Assembly (NCBI GenBank): GCA_947652605.1
Contig: OX393576.1
Coordinates: 51,684,966-51,748,965 of the forward strand
From: Elmis aenea
Taxonomy: Eukaryota > Arthropoda > Insecta > Coleoptera > Elmidae
Reading direction: 5' to 3'
DNA length: 64,000 nt
Part shown: in pieces, positions 1 to 10,691 of the stretch
Layout of the letters: every line of letters begins with the position of its first letter
Numbering within the stretch: the first letter of the stretch is position 1
Notes under the pieces: model-generated
The model's input: only the letters and a program-made list of their open reading frames with translations
Databases searched by the model: none
What the model was told of the DNA's origin: nothing
Position numbers and translations under genes: made by a program

Positions 1-20
1 AAGAAAAATCAGATATAAAA

Positions 21-2916
21 ATGAAGTGGAGAAACAAGAGCATGATACATAGTAGCTCATCGGATTTTGATTTCAGTGTTGAAGACCTGGAAGACAGTGA
101 TTGTTTTCCTGATAGTTTTTTGAATGACAGCAAAAAAATTACGTTAACTAATAGGTTCACAAAAGCAAAAAATCGTTTTGACGATGAGGTTTTAAGTACT
201 CCAGTTATCAATTTGAAAAACAATCCAGTTGTAAAATCTTTAGAAATACAAAAATTTAAAGAAAAACCCTCATTATTGATAAATAAAAAAAGTAAACTCT
301 CACCAGACGTGTCATTTAAACATAAAAATTCTAAAGACATCTCAGTTCCAGAAATTGTTGACTCTAAAAGTTACAGAGATAATCGTTCTATTGTTTTTGA
401 AAGCACCGACCTCGATAGTTCTATCAGTTCAGATTCAGAAGATTGCTCATCGTTTATGAAAAGTCTGAGCAAAGAGGCAACTTCGGCAAAGCATGCCGTC
501 GTTGACAGCTGTGACCAATTCAATAATATGCATATTTTGCAATTTCCGTCACTGATATGCAGCGATGATAGTTGTCAACCTGACAGTGAATCGATGAACG
601 ATACTTCAAAAGATGAATTCTCATCAGATATAGAAGATGATTCATTGAATAATGAAAATGACCATATATGTGCTAAAAAAACTATAAACAGTGATGAGAA
701 CAGTAATACAGATAAATCGGAGAATGAACTGGAACAATTCCTAGAAGGAATTCCACAATTAGAAAATATTCCAGGTTTAAATAAGGATGATTCAAATAAA
801 ATAAATTATTATCTCGTAAAAAGCGGTACGATAATCATATTACATAAACATATGTTACTTAATTTTCACGGCGTTGTGTCCGTTACTGTTTTATATGGTT
901 CTGTAGAGGTATTAGGTCATACTTTAACAATTGGATGTAAGGACGTTGAAATGTTTTCGCCTAGAGGAACTTCATTTCTAAATCTTCATGTGAACAAACA
1001 TTATGTGACAATGGAAAAGTTAGATATTCACAATATTTTAATTACAAATGGCTTAAAACATTCCATTGCAAATGATATATCCAACGATTTTCATTCAGAT
1101 AGTGCCATAATATTATGTAAGAAACTTGAAAAGCCATTTTTAAAGTATCTAGAAAAACATGTACCCCAACAAGTATTTCCTCATATTGAAGAAGACGAGC
1201 CATGTTGCAAGTTTCAAAGTTATGAAGGAACCTGGAATGTTATGAAGATAGGACACTCGTGGGATTCAATAATTTCTACAGTTACAGAAACTTCACGCTT
1301 GTTAGTATGTGGTGGAAAAGGAGTGGGGAAAAGTACTTTCTTGCGTTATATGGTTAATAGATTATTACCTCAGTATGGTAAAATAATAGTAATTGACTTG
1401 GATCCTGGACAACCAGAATTTACTGTGCCTGGATGTGTGTCTGCTACCGTAGTAGAGAAGCCCTTGTTGGGACCGAATTATACCCATTTGAAAAAACCAA
1501 TTAAGTAAGTTTGGAATTTAAAAATATTTTTAAAGTAATGTGATTATGCAGAATTATTTAAAAAAAATTACTTTTTACAGCATCATTCAAAAAAACTGCA
1601 AGTGTCATGAATTTTTATTGAATTGTTTTCATCTTGAAATTTGTTTTAAGCCATGCACCAACTTTTATCAGAAGCAAAATTTTCTGAGAAATCTATAATA
1701 AAAAACTTTTCTGTTTGTTGCAGCCTTTTTGAATGGCGCTAAATACTTAAAAAAAAAATGTTTTATGAATGAAACTCAATGTTTTTGAAATAATTAATTT
1801 TAATTTAATATAAATAGTTTTGAATTAATGGTAAACGTTGTTAAGTTATCTTCTTTAAAGCAAATTTATTTTATTAACCGGTGAATTTTTTTTTGTAGAT
1901 GTGTATTTGTTGGACAAATTGATATTACATATGAACCAAACGAATATTTAACCAATGTAAAAGAACTGTTATTATCTTGTCATGATTTACCAGTGGCACC
2001 TGTTCTTATAAACTACATGGGCTATTCCCGAGCATTGGGTTTAGATCTAGTTGCTGCAGTAATTGCATTAAGTATGCCGACTGTGGTAGTTCAAATGGAA
2101 AGCAAATATGCACCTCGAAACTTCAAAGATCGATTGACAGTTGAGCTAGTAGAACAAAGAGCTCGGTTATTAGTTCCAACAGTTAATTTTATTCAAAAAT
2201 ATAATCTAGTCGTTGTTGAATCTGTAACTGATAATTACCAAGGATGGCAGCTGCAACCAAGACAAATACGGGAAATGTGTGTGCTGTCCTATTTGAGTCA
2301 AATGTTTTCTGATAGTGTTTTGTCACTAACAGATACTCGAGTGCCTATTTACACGTATGTATTTTGTTTTTCAAATTGTTGTGGAGTTATTTGCAATTTT
2401 GTTTATAGCATTGGGCTATTGTCAGTAGTGTTAATTTGTAATGGAAAAGAAGCTGATCCTGCTATCGTAAATGCAAATTTAGTTGCCTTATGTTCTCAAA
2501 AAGATGGATATAAGAGCTACATTTGCCATGGCTGGGGTAAGTTGCGAGCGTCATTTGATTCAGGTTTTTTGAACCATGCTGTATAATTATATCTTTTTTC
2601 AAATCCATTTATTAAAAATGGATTGCATTTATTTTTATTCATCTTTTTTGTTTTACTTATTTTAGGTGTAGTACGTGGAATTAATCTAATGTCGAATGAA
2701 GTATATCTGATCACTCCACTATCGTTAGATGATCTTGAACCAGTTGAGTTTATCATTTTGGGTTCAGTATTTTTACCACCATCTGTATATATGACTGCTG
2801 ATGGCAATCAAGGTATCATCCCGTATATTTCGCAAGGACTCCTAACAACACTGGGGAAAATTCCTAAAAGAACACATTTACCAGTTAAATGGAAGTCACC
2901 AGAGAAGTCAATTTAA
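21..2916 (+). CDS. NOL9: Polynucleotide 5'-hydroxyl-kinase NOL9 (Grc3 family), four exons
   Basis: Nucleolar RNA kinase that phosphorylates 5'-OH ends during ITS2/pre-rRNA processing (family knowledge). My exon model is 21-1504, 1899-2354, 2409-2536 and 2666-2916, all with GT-AG borders and compatible phases (2, 2, 1), giving about 772 residues against roughly 700 in human. The N-terminal 240 residues are Ser/Asp/Glu-rich and low-complexity. The P-loop GGKGVGKS lies at residues 431-438, and the Walker B-like IDLDPGQPE starts near residue 458. Exon 2 restarts with CVFVGQIDITYEP, a strong family match. The last exon ends in a conserved-looking hydrophobic tail (RGINLMSNEVYLITPL) and a TAA stop. 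Intron 2 is only 54 nt and has no in-frame stop, so it reads through as 18 extra codons. The start at 21 is near the window edge, so a longer N-terminus or a start at the second Met cannot be excluded. Confidence 0.92.
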
Positions 2917-3051
2917 TTTTTGTGTTTAAATATCTTAGTTACATTGTTAATTGTTTTTTTGTTACATTTTATATTTGGGTTAAAAGTTGTTGGTAAAATT
3001 ATAGGATATTCGCTAAGTTAAGTAAGTGTTAATGTAAAATTTGTTTGTTAT

Positions 3052-3057
3052 AATAAA
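3052..3057 (+). other. NOL9 polyadenylation signal
   Basis: AATAAA lies 136 bases after the NOL9 stop codon, in AT-rich sequence with a T/GT-rich stretch soon after. It is the first canonical signal after the gene. Confidence 0.5.
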
Positions 3058-3440
3058 GATTTCGTTCGTAATAATGTGCATGTATTATTTCAGGTATAAA
3101 ATTTTATTCCATTTTTTTTTCAAACAATATAAGTAAACTGATATTAAATATAAACTTAAATTGAAGAAAACTTAGTTCATATGTGTTTAGAATTAAATAA
3201 TTCCAAGACGTTATCATACAAGACTAGAGAGATGTATTTACAAAGTTTACGTACGCCACTGAGATGTGATCATACACCACAGTTTGAGATACACTGATTG
3301 TACTAAAACATTTTAGATACACTGCAACATCTGTTCTGTGACTGAGACTGCCATCTATTATTTAAAATAAAGTACATTATTTTTAAATTTATAACCTTAC
3401 TATTACTATAGTTTTTAAGTAAAGTGATATTTTAAATTAA

Positions 3441-3452
3441 ATGTTAAGTTAA
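3441..3452 (+). promoter_or_regulatory. Minimal upstream ORF before RMI1
   Basis: ATG TTA AGT TAA ends one base before the RMI1 start codon at 3454. If transcribed, it is a three-codon upstream ORF that could lower translation or favour reinitiation at the RMI1 start. The transcription start site is unknown, so this is a sequence observation only. Confidence 0.35.
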
Positions 3453-3453
3453 A

Positions 3454-5412
3454 ATGGTTCTGCCTGAAGAAGTGATGTCCATGAAACAATTTTTTTCGGT
3501 GCATCATATTGTTTTATCTGACATTTGGTTAGAGAGTTGTATAGAATGGATTACTGAACAAAACGATAACCAACCCTGTGATAGAGAAGAATTAAATACT
3601 AAAGTTTATGAACAGTGGTTGCTGCTAGACCTAAGAGAAGTCGAACTTCCTATATTACCCCCAAACTTGGATCAACAAGTAAAATATACATTAACCGGTT
3701 CATATTCCTTACAAATGTTGTACATAGTAGATATATCGCAGCCAAAATATAAACAAATACAAAAGTTAAGAAATAGTAATGCTTTAATTAATTTACGACA
3801 GGAATTTGAATCTTTTGCCACCGATCGACTGCTTCAACTCACTTTAACAGACGGTGTCCAAGAAATTCGAGCCATCGAGTATAAACCAATTACCTGCTTA
3901 CATGTAAATTTAACACCTGGAATAAAACTTTTAATTACTGGACCTGTTACAGTACGTAGGGGACAAGTTATATTAGAGGAGAAAAATATTAAAATACTTG
4001 GTGGAGAAGTCGAAGAAATAATGATTGCGAATGCCGCTGAAAATATATTAGCTAAAAACTTAGGATTACCAGCAAACCCAAATCCTATTGTTATAGAAGA
4101 AACCTTTGAAAATGCTAATCGAGATGTTCTTAGACAGCAACAAAATAATAATCGAAATATCCAAAATAAAAGAGTTGAACAAGTTAATCCTATAACAAAT
4201 TACAGTAGTACCACAAACACAAATCCTGGTTGCATTACAACTACCCAATCTACTGTTCAACATTCGTTAAATAGAGCAGAAGAGGAAGAAGTTCGAATTG
4301 CCACAGAACTTTTATTTCAGAATGATAAGAGTATCGATAACCACTCGAAGCAACGAAAAACTGTTAGTAAAAGTCCAGATATGTTTGAAGACATGGATTT
4401 TAATGATGATGACTTCAGTTTCAATCAAATCGAAAACAAACCAAGAAACGATAAAGATATTTCAAAAATCAGTACCAGAAATGTTTTAAGTGATAAACAA
4501 TCAGACAGACAAGACTTGGACAACGATATATTTGAAGATATGGATATAGATGCACATTTAGATTTAATAGATGCTCAAGTGCAACAAAATGAAAATAAAA
4601 TACAAGTCATTAAAATTTCCACGCTGAATTCCCGCGGCAAAATTACTAATGAGAAAATCGTGGTTCATGCAAAGTATAAATTTGTTCTTGAAAAACTGAC
4701 AGTGGCTAATGAAGAATGGTCTTTAAAGTTGTTTATTGGAGATGATAGTGGTGATCTAGTTGTCTGGATGCATAGTGATGTTATATCAGAACTGGTCGGA
4801 TATACGCCGTCAGATATGATGGCTCATAGAAGTGGAATTGCTAATGCAGATGAACCGACAACTACTAAAATGATGAAGGTATAATAAGTACATTTTAAAA
4901 TCACTCAAAAATTGTATTCGTAATGCATGTTTTTTGATGAGATATTGAAAAAAAAAATTGAGTTTAAAATTATTGTCAGAACCCATAACAATGTATTTAC
5001 TATACCATACCATGTTTTTAAAAAATTAGAAAAACAACCAGGACACTGTATTATATGTTGAGAGTTTTAATAAACAAATTTCTATTTAATATTTATTTAA
5101 AAATATTTTGAGTTGTCCCAAGTTTGTCAACATTAATTTTAAACTAAATTAATATTAAAACTTTTTTAAAGTTTATTTGATTTGCTGTAAAAGGATCCAC
5201 CTAATTTGGTGTTTTGTTATTGTGATGTTTATGAAATTTTAAACATTTTGAATTAGAAAAAAAGTGTAGACACAAAAATTTTTTTGTTTGTTTTGTTTCA
5301 GGCTATCGAAATATTTAAAAGTAAACTTTTGGGCTTGAATTGTCTCATGGAACTGCAATATGGAGAAAATGAAGGTTTTCCTGTTATAGTTAAATTAAAC
5401 TTGTCTAATTAA
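3454..5412 (+). CDS. RMI1: RecQ-mediated genome instability protein 1 (RMI1), two exons
   Basis: Scaffold subunit of the BLM-TOP3A-RMI dissolvasome that resolves double Holliday junctions (family knowledge). Exons are 3454-4878 and 5302-5412, with a phase-0 GT-AG intron, giving about 511 residues. The N-terminal helical part contains LESCIEWI and KVYEQWLLLDLRE, which match the RMI1 N-terminal signature. An OB-fold region follows at about residues 120-200, with LQLTLTDGVQEIRAIEYKPI and IKILGGEVEEI. The middle, about 225-390, is Asn/Gln/Asp-rich and probably disordered. The C-terminal KFVLEKLTVANEEWSLKLFIGDD resembles a second OB domain, which continues into the short last exon (AIEIFKSKLLGLNCLMELQY) and stops at TAA 5410-5412. 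The gene lies 537 bases downstream of NOL9 on the same strand. Confidence in the family is high; the second exon is supported by splice sites and reading frame. Confidence 0.9.
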
Positions 5413-5477
5413 TTTTTTATGCAAATTTTACTGTATTATATGTTAAATGTAATTTTAATTTTTATATGTTACTATGA

Positions 5478-5496
5478 AATAAAAGTTCGAAATAAA
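5478..5496 (+). other. RMI1 polyadenylation signals
   Basis: Two AATAAA hexamers (5478-5483 and 5491-5496) lie 65 to 85 bases after the RMI1 stop. They are the likely 3' end of the transcript. Confidence 0.5.
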
Positions 5497-5999
5497 GATA
5501 TATTTCTTTTTAAATAAAAATTGTTTTCCAATATATTGTTGTGTGGGCTAAAGGGTGTATTAAGCATAGAAACGATCGACTCTGAATCAATGGTGATAAA
5601 AGGTCCCCTAAAAATATGTCCTTTAAGGACCAAACTAAAAATACATGAAAAATAAATGTTCTGAACACTATCATAAAAGTATATTTGTGCAGTACTTGCG
5701 TATATCAAATAGACCTTCAACAAACGTTAAATCGTTATAAATCCCCATTGTAAAAATGGACTGTCAGACTTTAAAAATAATCGAATTTACATTAGTATAG
5801 AAGCTAATGCAAGTAACTAAATCAAGTAAGGAAATTTAGCTACTAGCAACTTGTAACAGTATCATTTAGTACTTGCGCAACGCGCAAGTAGACAGTTATG
5901 TGTCTTTTTGAGTAAAGTAAAAATAGAAATAATTACCATTTTCTTAAAAACTATATTCTAGTTTGGTCAATTACCAAAACTGGGTGTAGACCACGTATA

Positions 6000-6482
6000 C
6001 AGGGTGACAATAATCTACATGTGTTGTATGGGTAACTTTGTTATTACAAGAGTAACAAAGTCGGTTAAATTAGCAAAGTTGGGCAGAATTTCAAGACGAA
6101 TTTAATGCCATTTTGACATTTGGTCTACACCTTCAACTTTTTTAAATATTTTGAAAAAACCAAAAACAGACGATTTTTTCAATGGTAAATAATTCCACAG
6201 CCACCTATGTTAAAACCAAAGTGTGAATTGATTCCTTTAGATATTTTTACGTAGAATTAGAAAAAAATATTTAAAAAGTCATAGCTCACTCGATTTTCGA
6301 GATATAAGCCAAACTTGACTTTTTTTAAATGGCAACCATAGTTGGCTATGGGTTCATTAAATAGCTTATTTTCTTCTGATTTCAAAAATGTATGGGTTGT
6401 CATATCTATTTCCATTAGTTTTCTTACAATTTGCAAAAACCGAAATTATTACTAAATAGTATGTGAGTGCCTTGGAACTGGA
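6000..6482. repeat. Left terminal inverted repeat of the 6000-8289 transposon
   Basis: It reads CAGGGTGACAATAATCTACA at the outer end and GTGCCTTGGAACTGG at the inner end. It is the reverse complement of 7807-8289 with few differences. Confidence 0.9.
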
Positions 6483-6594
6483 GAGCATTTTTTGTTTTTT
6501 TTAAATTAGTTGTCAAACTAAGTTCTGTTTTGCTGCTAATTACTGATGTGAATGTGTTAAGTAATTGTGATAAAAGTTTAAAAAAATAAAAAAT

Positions 6595-7650
6595 ATGGCT
6601 TATTCGAGGGAAGAAAAAAATGATATGTTATTTTGCTACTACAGTTGTAATCGTGATGTAAACGCAGCATCGGAATTATATCTACTAACATACATGGAAA
6701 GAAGGCAGCCAGATAAAAGATTGTTTGCAAAACTCGAAGCTAATTTAAAACAGTATGGATCATTTTCTAAACCAAAAGATGCCAAAATAAATTTTAATAA
6801 AGATACAGAGGTACTTGTTTTGGCATACAATACTTTTAAACCAACTGCATCTGTACGAGAAATCGGACTTGAGTGTAACGTATCCAGAGAACAAGCAAGA
6901 ATAATTTTAAAACAAAATAATTTTAATCCTTATCATCATCATATTGGAAATACGTTGTACCCAACAGATTTGGATAGAAGATTAAACTATGCTACATGGT
7001 TCGTAGAAGAAAGTAGAAGACACGAACTCTTTTCTCAATCAATTTTATTTACTGACGAGGCAAAATTTACAAACAATGGATTATTTAATAGAAAAAATCA
7101 TATTTACTGGGCGAGGGAAAATCCACACTTAACGGTTGAAAGACGTGATCAACATGTTTTTAGTATCAATGTTTGGTGTGCCATTCTTGGTACAAAAATA
7201 CTCGGTCCTTATTTTTATGAGGAAAATTTAAATTCAGAGCGCTATTTGTTATTTTTACAAAATCAATTAGAAGAAATGTTGGACGATCTTCCATTGAACT
7301 TGATTCAAAATTTGAATTACTTTCAGCATGATGGAGCACCAGCTCACAATGCACAAATAGTATCAAACTATTTATTAGAAAAATTTCCTAACTGGATAGG
7401 TAACAGAGGTCCCATTGCATGGCCTCCCAGGTCTCCGGACCTAACGCCTCTTGATTTTTTTCTATGGGGAACTATTAAAGATAAAGTTTATAAAGAAAAG
7501 CCCCATAGTGTTGATCACCTGAAAACCAACATAAGAGCAGCTGTAGCAGAAATCAGACATAATACTTTACTAAAAGTGCAAAGTGAAATATTAAAACGGT
7601 GTCAACTGTGTGTTCAAGAAAATGGTGGCCACTTTGAAGCATTATTATAA
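6595..7650 (+). CDS. Tc1/mariner-superfamily transposase, DD40D spacing, DUF4817-type N-terminus
   Basis: A 351-residue frame without introns or stops. The N-terminus (MAYSREEKNDMLFCYYSC, then a PDKRLFAKLEANL segment) looks like the helix-turn-helix DUF4817 domain common in insect transposases. A second HTH-like segment (SVREIGLECNVSREQARIIL) follows at about residues 83-105. Catalytic motifs visible: LFTDEAKF (first Asp), YFQHDGAPAH (second Asp) and RSPDLTPLDFFLWG (third Asp, taken as the one before FFLWG, by alignment with the mariner PSD position). The second and third Asp are separated by 40 residues, not the 34 of classical mariner. The start is the first Met after the left repeat. The protein would cut at the CAGGGTG ends and insert at TA. 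It has no visible lesion; activity is inferred, not shown. Confidence 0.93.
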   Translation: MAYSREEKNDMLFCYYSCNRDVNAASELYLLTYMERRQPDKRLFAKLEANLKQYGSFSKPKDAKINFNKDTEVLVLAYNTFKPTASVREIGLECNVSREQARIILKQNNFNPYHHHIGNTLYPTDLDRRLNYATWFVEESRRHELFSQSILFTDEAKFTNNGLFNRKNHIYWARENPHLTVERRDQHVFSINVWCAILGTKILGPYFYEENLNSERYLLFLQNQLEEMLDDLPLNLIQNLNYFQHDGAPAHNAQIVSNYLLEKFPNWIGNRGPIAWPPRSPDLTPLDFFLWGTIKDKVYKEKPHSVDHLKTNIRAAVAEIRHNTLLKVQSEILKRCQLCVQENGGHFEALL

Positions 7651-7806
7651 TTTTTAATTTAATTTTAGTCATTAATTATTATGTTAGTAGTTTATTAATA
7701 TTAGCCACGAAGTATTTTATTTGTTATTGTTCAATTAAATTATTTTACTAGTAATTTCAATTGTTTCTGATGATTAGATATAAAGCAAGAAAACATGACA
7801 TTCTTG

Positions 7807-8289
7807 TCCAATTCCAAGGCACCCTTATACTATTTAGTAATAATTTCGGTTTTTGCAAATTGTAAGAAAACTAATGGAAATAGATATGACAACCCATACA
7901 TTTTTGAAATCAGAAGAAAATAAGCTATTTAATGAACCCATAGCCAACTATGGTTGCCATTTAAAAAAAGTCAAGTTTGGCTTATATCTCGAAAATCGAG
8001 TGAGCTATAACTTTTTAAATATTTTTTTCTAATTCTACGTAAAAATATCTAAAGGAATCAATTCACACTTTGGTTTTAACATAGGTGGCTGTGGAATTAT
8101 TTACCATTGAAAAAATCGTCTGTTTTTGGTTTTTTCAAAATATTTAAAAAAGTTGAAGGTGTAGACCAAATGTCAAAATGGCATTAAATTCGTCTTGAAA
8201 TTCTGCCCAACTTTGCTAATTTAACCGACTTTGTTACTCTTGTAATAACAAAGTTACCCATACAACACATGTAGATTATTGTCACCCTG
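7807..8289. repeat. Right terminal inverted repeat of the 6000-8289 transposon
   Basis: It is the reverse complement of the left repeat and ends GATTATTGTCACCCTG before the TA target site. Confidence 0.9.
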
Positions 8290-8424
8290 TATATGTATTG
8301 TGTAAACACTCACTAAACCAAAATTTTGACTTTGACAAGGTTTGCTACTTGATTAGTGACTTGCTTTAGCTGCTTGATTTAGTAACTTGCGTTAGCTACT
8401 ATACCAATGTAAATTCTGCATTAA

Positions 8425-9015
8425 CCCCTTGACTGTGCTCTATGAACTTGTTCGGGCGTTCTTTTCGCGCTAATACCGAGGCTCTACGATTTAAATTTGG
8501 GCATTTTTACCGCTTTTGCACAGTTGACCTTGTCTACGAACTGGGTTCGAGCGGTTTTATCGCGTTTGCGTCGTGCTGTACGATTTCAGGCCTTGTACAC
8601 GCGAAGCGGACAACTTCAGTTGATCGCGCGTTAGAGCCGGTTTTATGCACGCGACAGTATCAAGGTAGCGTAGGCAGCTTTTTTTACGTGCATTCTGTGT
8701 TGAAGCTATAAGTTGGAAAGACAAAAATTAGGTTTGTCTTTGTCACCGACGCCAAACGTCTTCTTTTTTCTTGACCCAAAAATCTTATGCAGGTAGATTT
8801 GGGTAAGTTCGGTTCGCGCGGTTTTTGCGTGTCATTTATGTGACAAAAAATGGCATTTTTTTGAGGTGCTGCTGATAGAGAACAGTCTAATTGTTGTATT
8901 TTTCAACTCACAGCTGCATTACAGAAGCAACATAAAAAAAGGTTAGCCTCTGCCGCCGCGACATTGTCGCATGCATAAACCATAAACCCAGGATTTTATT
9001 GTAACGTTCAAGGGA
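8425..9015. mobile_element. piggyBac-like non-autonomous element, GC-rich
   Basis: The 591-bp segment is flanked by TTAA at 8421-8424 and 9016-9019. Its ends are inverted repeats (CCCCTTGAC at the left; complement TCCCTTGAAC at the right), which fits the CCCTT-type ends and TTAA target of the piggyBac superfamily. The interior is clearly richer in CG dinucleotides than its surroundings (many GCGCG and TCGCG runs). An 89-codon frame at 8442-8711 looks like no protein I know and is probably spurious. Confidence 0.6.
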
Positions 9016-9019
9016 TTAA

Positions 9020-9442
9020 GTTAACCAGTTTTGTTAGCGTTCATCAACCAATCTATTCCTCCTGTCCGTTTTTATTTTATTTAGAGTCGAAAACAAAGTT
9101 TCGCAGGAGTGTGTTGATGAAAAAATTGTCAGTATAGCTTTGGCAAGTCTTTTCAGAGCGTCAAAAGTGTCCGGAATTCCACATTTTCAGAATGAAGTTG
9201 TCAGAATTATTATTCCTGTATTGTAATTTTGCTAATTGCATTTCAAAGTAATTTAAATCTAACCAATTGAACATATCTAACTTCAGATTTGTAAAAATAA
9301 CTTCATCTGGATATTTCATAAAATGTGTTGTTCCTTTTATTTTTCTGAACAAATGCAAATTTAACGAAATCTGCGTTGCGTGTCACCCAAAAAGGAGCAG
9401 CATGTCACTGTTGACACGCGTGTCATAGGTTCGCCATCACTG
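9020..9442 (-). mobile_element. hAT element remnant, 5' end with terminal repeat plus transposase tail
   Basis: Read on the minus strand, the segment starts CAGTGATGGCGAACCTATGA at 9442, a typical hAT terminus, and carries the C-terminal end of a hAT transposase. It stops at the TTAA bordering the piggyBac-like element at 9016-9019. No matching other hAT end was seen. Confidence 0.7.
9034..9358 (-). pseudogene. Broken hAT transposase C-terminus
   Basis: On the minus strand, the frame from 9358 (MHLFRKIKGTTHFMKYPDEV, then NWLDLNYFEMQLAKLQ) runs to an early stop near 9161. A +1-type frame change then gives DALKRLAKAILTIFSSTHSC followed by ETLFSTLNKIKTDRRNRLVD, which is the hAT dimerisation signature (S-S-T-H-S-C-E-T-L-F-S). 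It ends at 9034. The resemblance is to GTF2IRD2/ZBED5-like hAT proteins. The catalytic core is absent, so it cannot be active. Confidence 0.75.
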
Positions 9443-10691
9443 ATCTACTCCATACATGACCTACTCAAAAGTCCAAAATTTTTGCATGTGACATTCTCAA
9501 AGATTCAGTTTCGAAAACTGCACATGGTAAAATAATAATTAGACATAAAAATGTACTTCTTCAGCTATCAAACAATTCAAGTATCTCCAAATTTGTTGTT
9601 GTTCATTATGAAACCTACACTTTGTGTATCCAAAATAACTCATCTATATAAATACAATATATTTGTAAGTTGTTCACCAGTATATTTGCTTAAGCAGAGG
9701 TACCTTAATACTGCTGGCATATAAAACAGAATTTTTAAAACCCATTGACTTTAGAAATGGTAAAGGTATAACAATAAAATGAAAGACAATAATTATATCA
9801 ATAAATTTTTTCATCATAAAAGGTTACAAATAATATTAGATATATATTTACATTACAGGAAGAATTATAAATACATTTAATTATCGCAAAAAAAAACAAA
9901 TTCCTGCGCAACTGCTGGTACATGACACAAAGCACTTTTAAAATAACTTATTGTTAGCTATGGAAATGTTGTATAGTATGATAGCAATTTTTTTTAACAA
10001 AGTTCAGTATAAAGAATTGTATAAATTGGTATTTTATTTTAATAATCATACAAATCTACTACACATTGCTTTTAAATTATGCTAGCATTTAATATTTATA
10101 AATAAAACTAATATGGAGGCAGTCATGTTCAAATTTTAAAGAAATGTTATCATCACTTCATTCAAAAACAGTGAAAAACATGGAATACGCTACATGGTTT
10201 AAGAAATATCCATGTCCCCCCACAAGCAAATTTAACAAAAAATTGACTACAATTAGTATAATAAAATTGGTCCATTCTTAATTTCAAATCACAGTTAAAC
10301 CAATATAATTAAATTTAAAATTACTAACAAAACCTAAACGAATACATTAAATACAAAAGAAATTTCATAAGTACGCTTACAAAATCTACCCTGACATTCA
10401 AAAATTTACCTTGTAATTATTAAATATGCATTGATTTAATCAAGTCTGCATTGACATAATTGCGAAGCAAACTACTATCCTAGTACCACAGTTATTTTAT
10501 TATTAAAAATACAAAGTAATAGGCAATATGTTTTACATTAACATTTACACTTATTATAGTTGCAGTACAGTTAAAAATGTAAATGGTTTTATAACATTTA
10601 AAAAAGTTAAAGTTGGACTTCCGGCAAACTTCATGACAATCAACAATTAACTAGGCAAAAACTGGAAAAAAACAAATTTAATAATACAAAA
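9443..10691. other. No gene seen; probable 3' UTR of the minus-strand gene
   Basis: AT-rich DNA without a convincing frame. It lies directly downstream of the minus-strand stop codon at 10692-10694 and contains several TTTATT sequences (AATAAA on the minus strand), for example near 10034, so part of it is probably 3' untranslated region. Confidence 0.4.

Larger units (their letters stand above)
6000..8289 (+). mobile_element. Tc1/mariner-superfamily transposon with long inverted repeats and an open transposase frame
   Basis: The element is 2290 bp, starts CAGGGTGACAATAATC, ends with the complement GATTATTGTCACCCTG, and is flanked by TA on both sides (5998-5999 and 8290-8291). The left repeat is about 6000-6482 and the right about 7807-8289, roughly 483 bp each and nearly identical by eye. 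Such long repeats are unusual for mariner-type elements. A single uninterrupted transposase frame lies between them. The close match of the arms suggests recent insertion. The repeats contain a segment (complement CATAGCCAACTATGG) that also occurs in the MITE at 62701-63405. Confidence 0.93.
5784..8415. repeat. Outer imperfect inverted repeat enclosing the DD40D transposon
   Basis: Bases 5784-5826 and the reverse complement of 8373-8415 match at 39 of 43 positions (both begin AATTTACATT and end ACTAAATCAAG). These arms lie outside the TA target sites of the 6000-8289 element. The element therefore seems to have landed inside an older palindromic element, whose identity I do not recognise. Confidence 0.7.

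Noticed and set aside
2517..2807. 96-codon minus-strand frame
   Set aside because: Shadow of the NOL9 last exons.
8550..8575. GGGTTCGAGC, reminiscent of a tRNA B box
   Set aside because: No A box or cloverleaf around it; no tRNA gene or tRNA-derived SINE found.
8442..8711. 89-codon frame in the CpG-rich element
   Set aside because: No known motif, and the open frame is explained by the low density of stop codons in GC-rich sequence.
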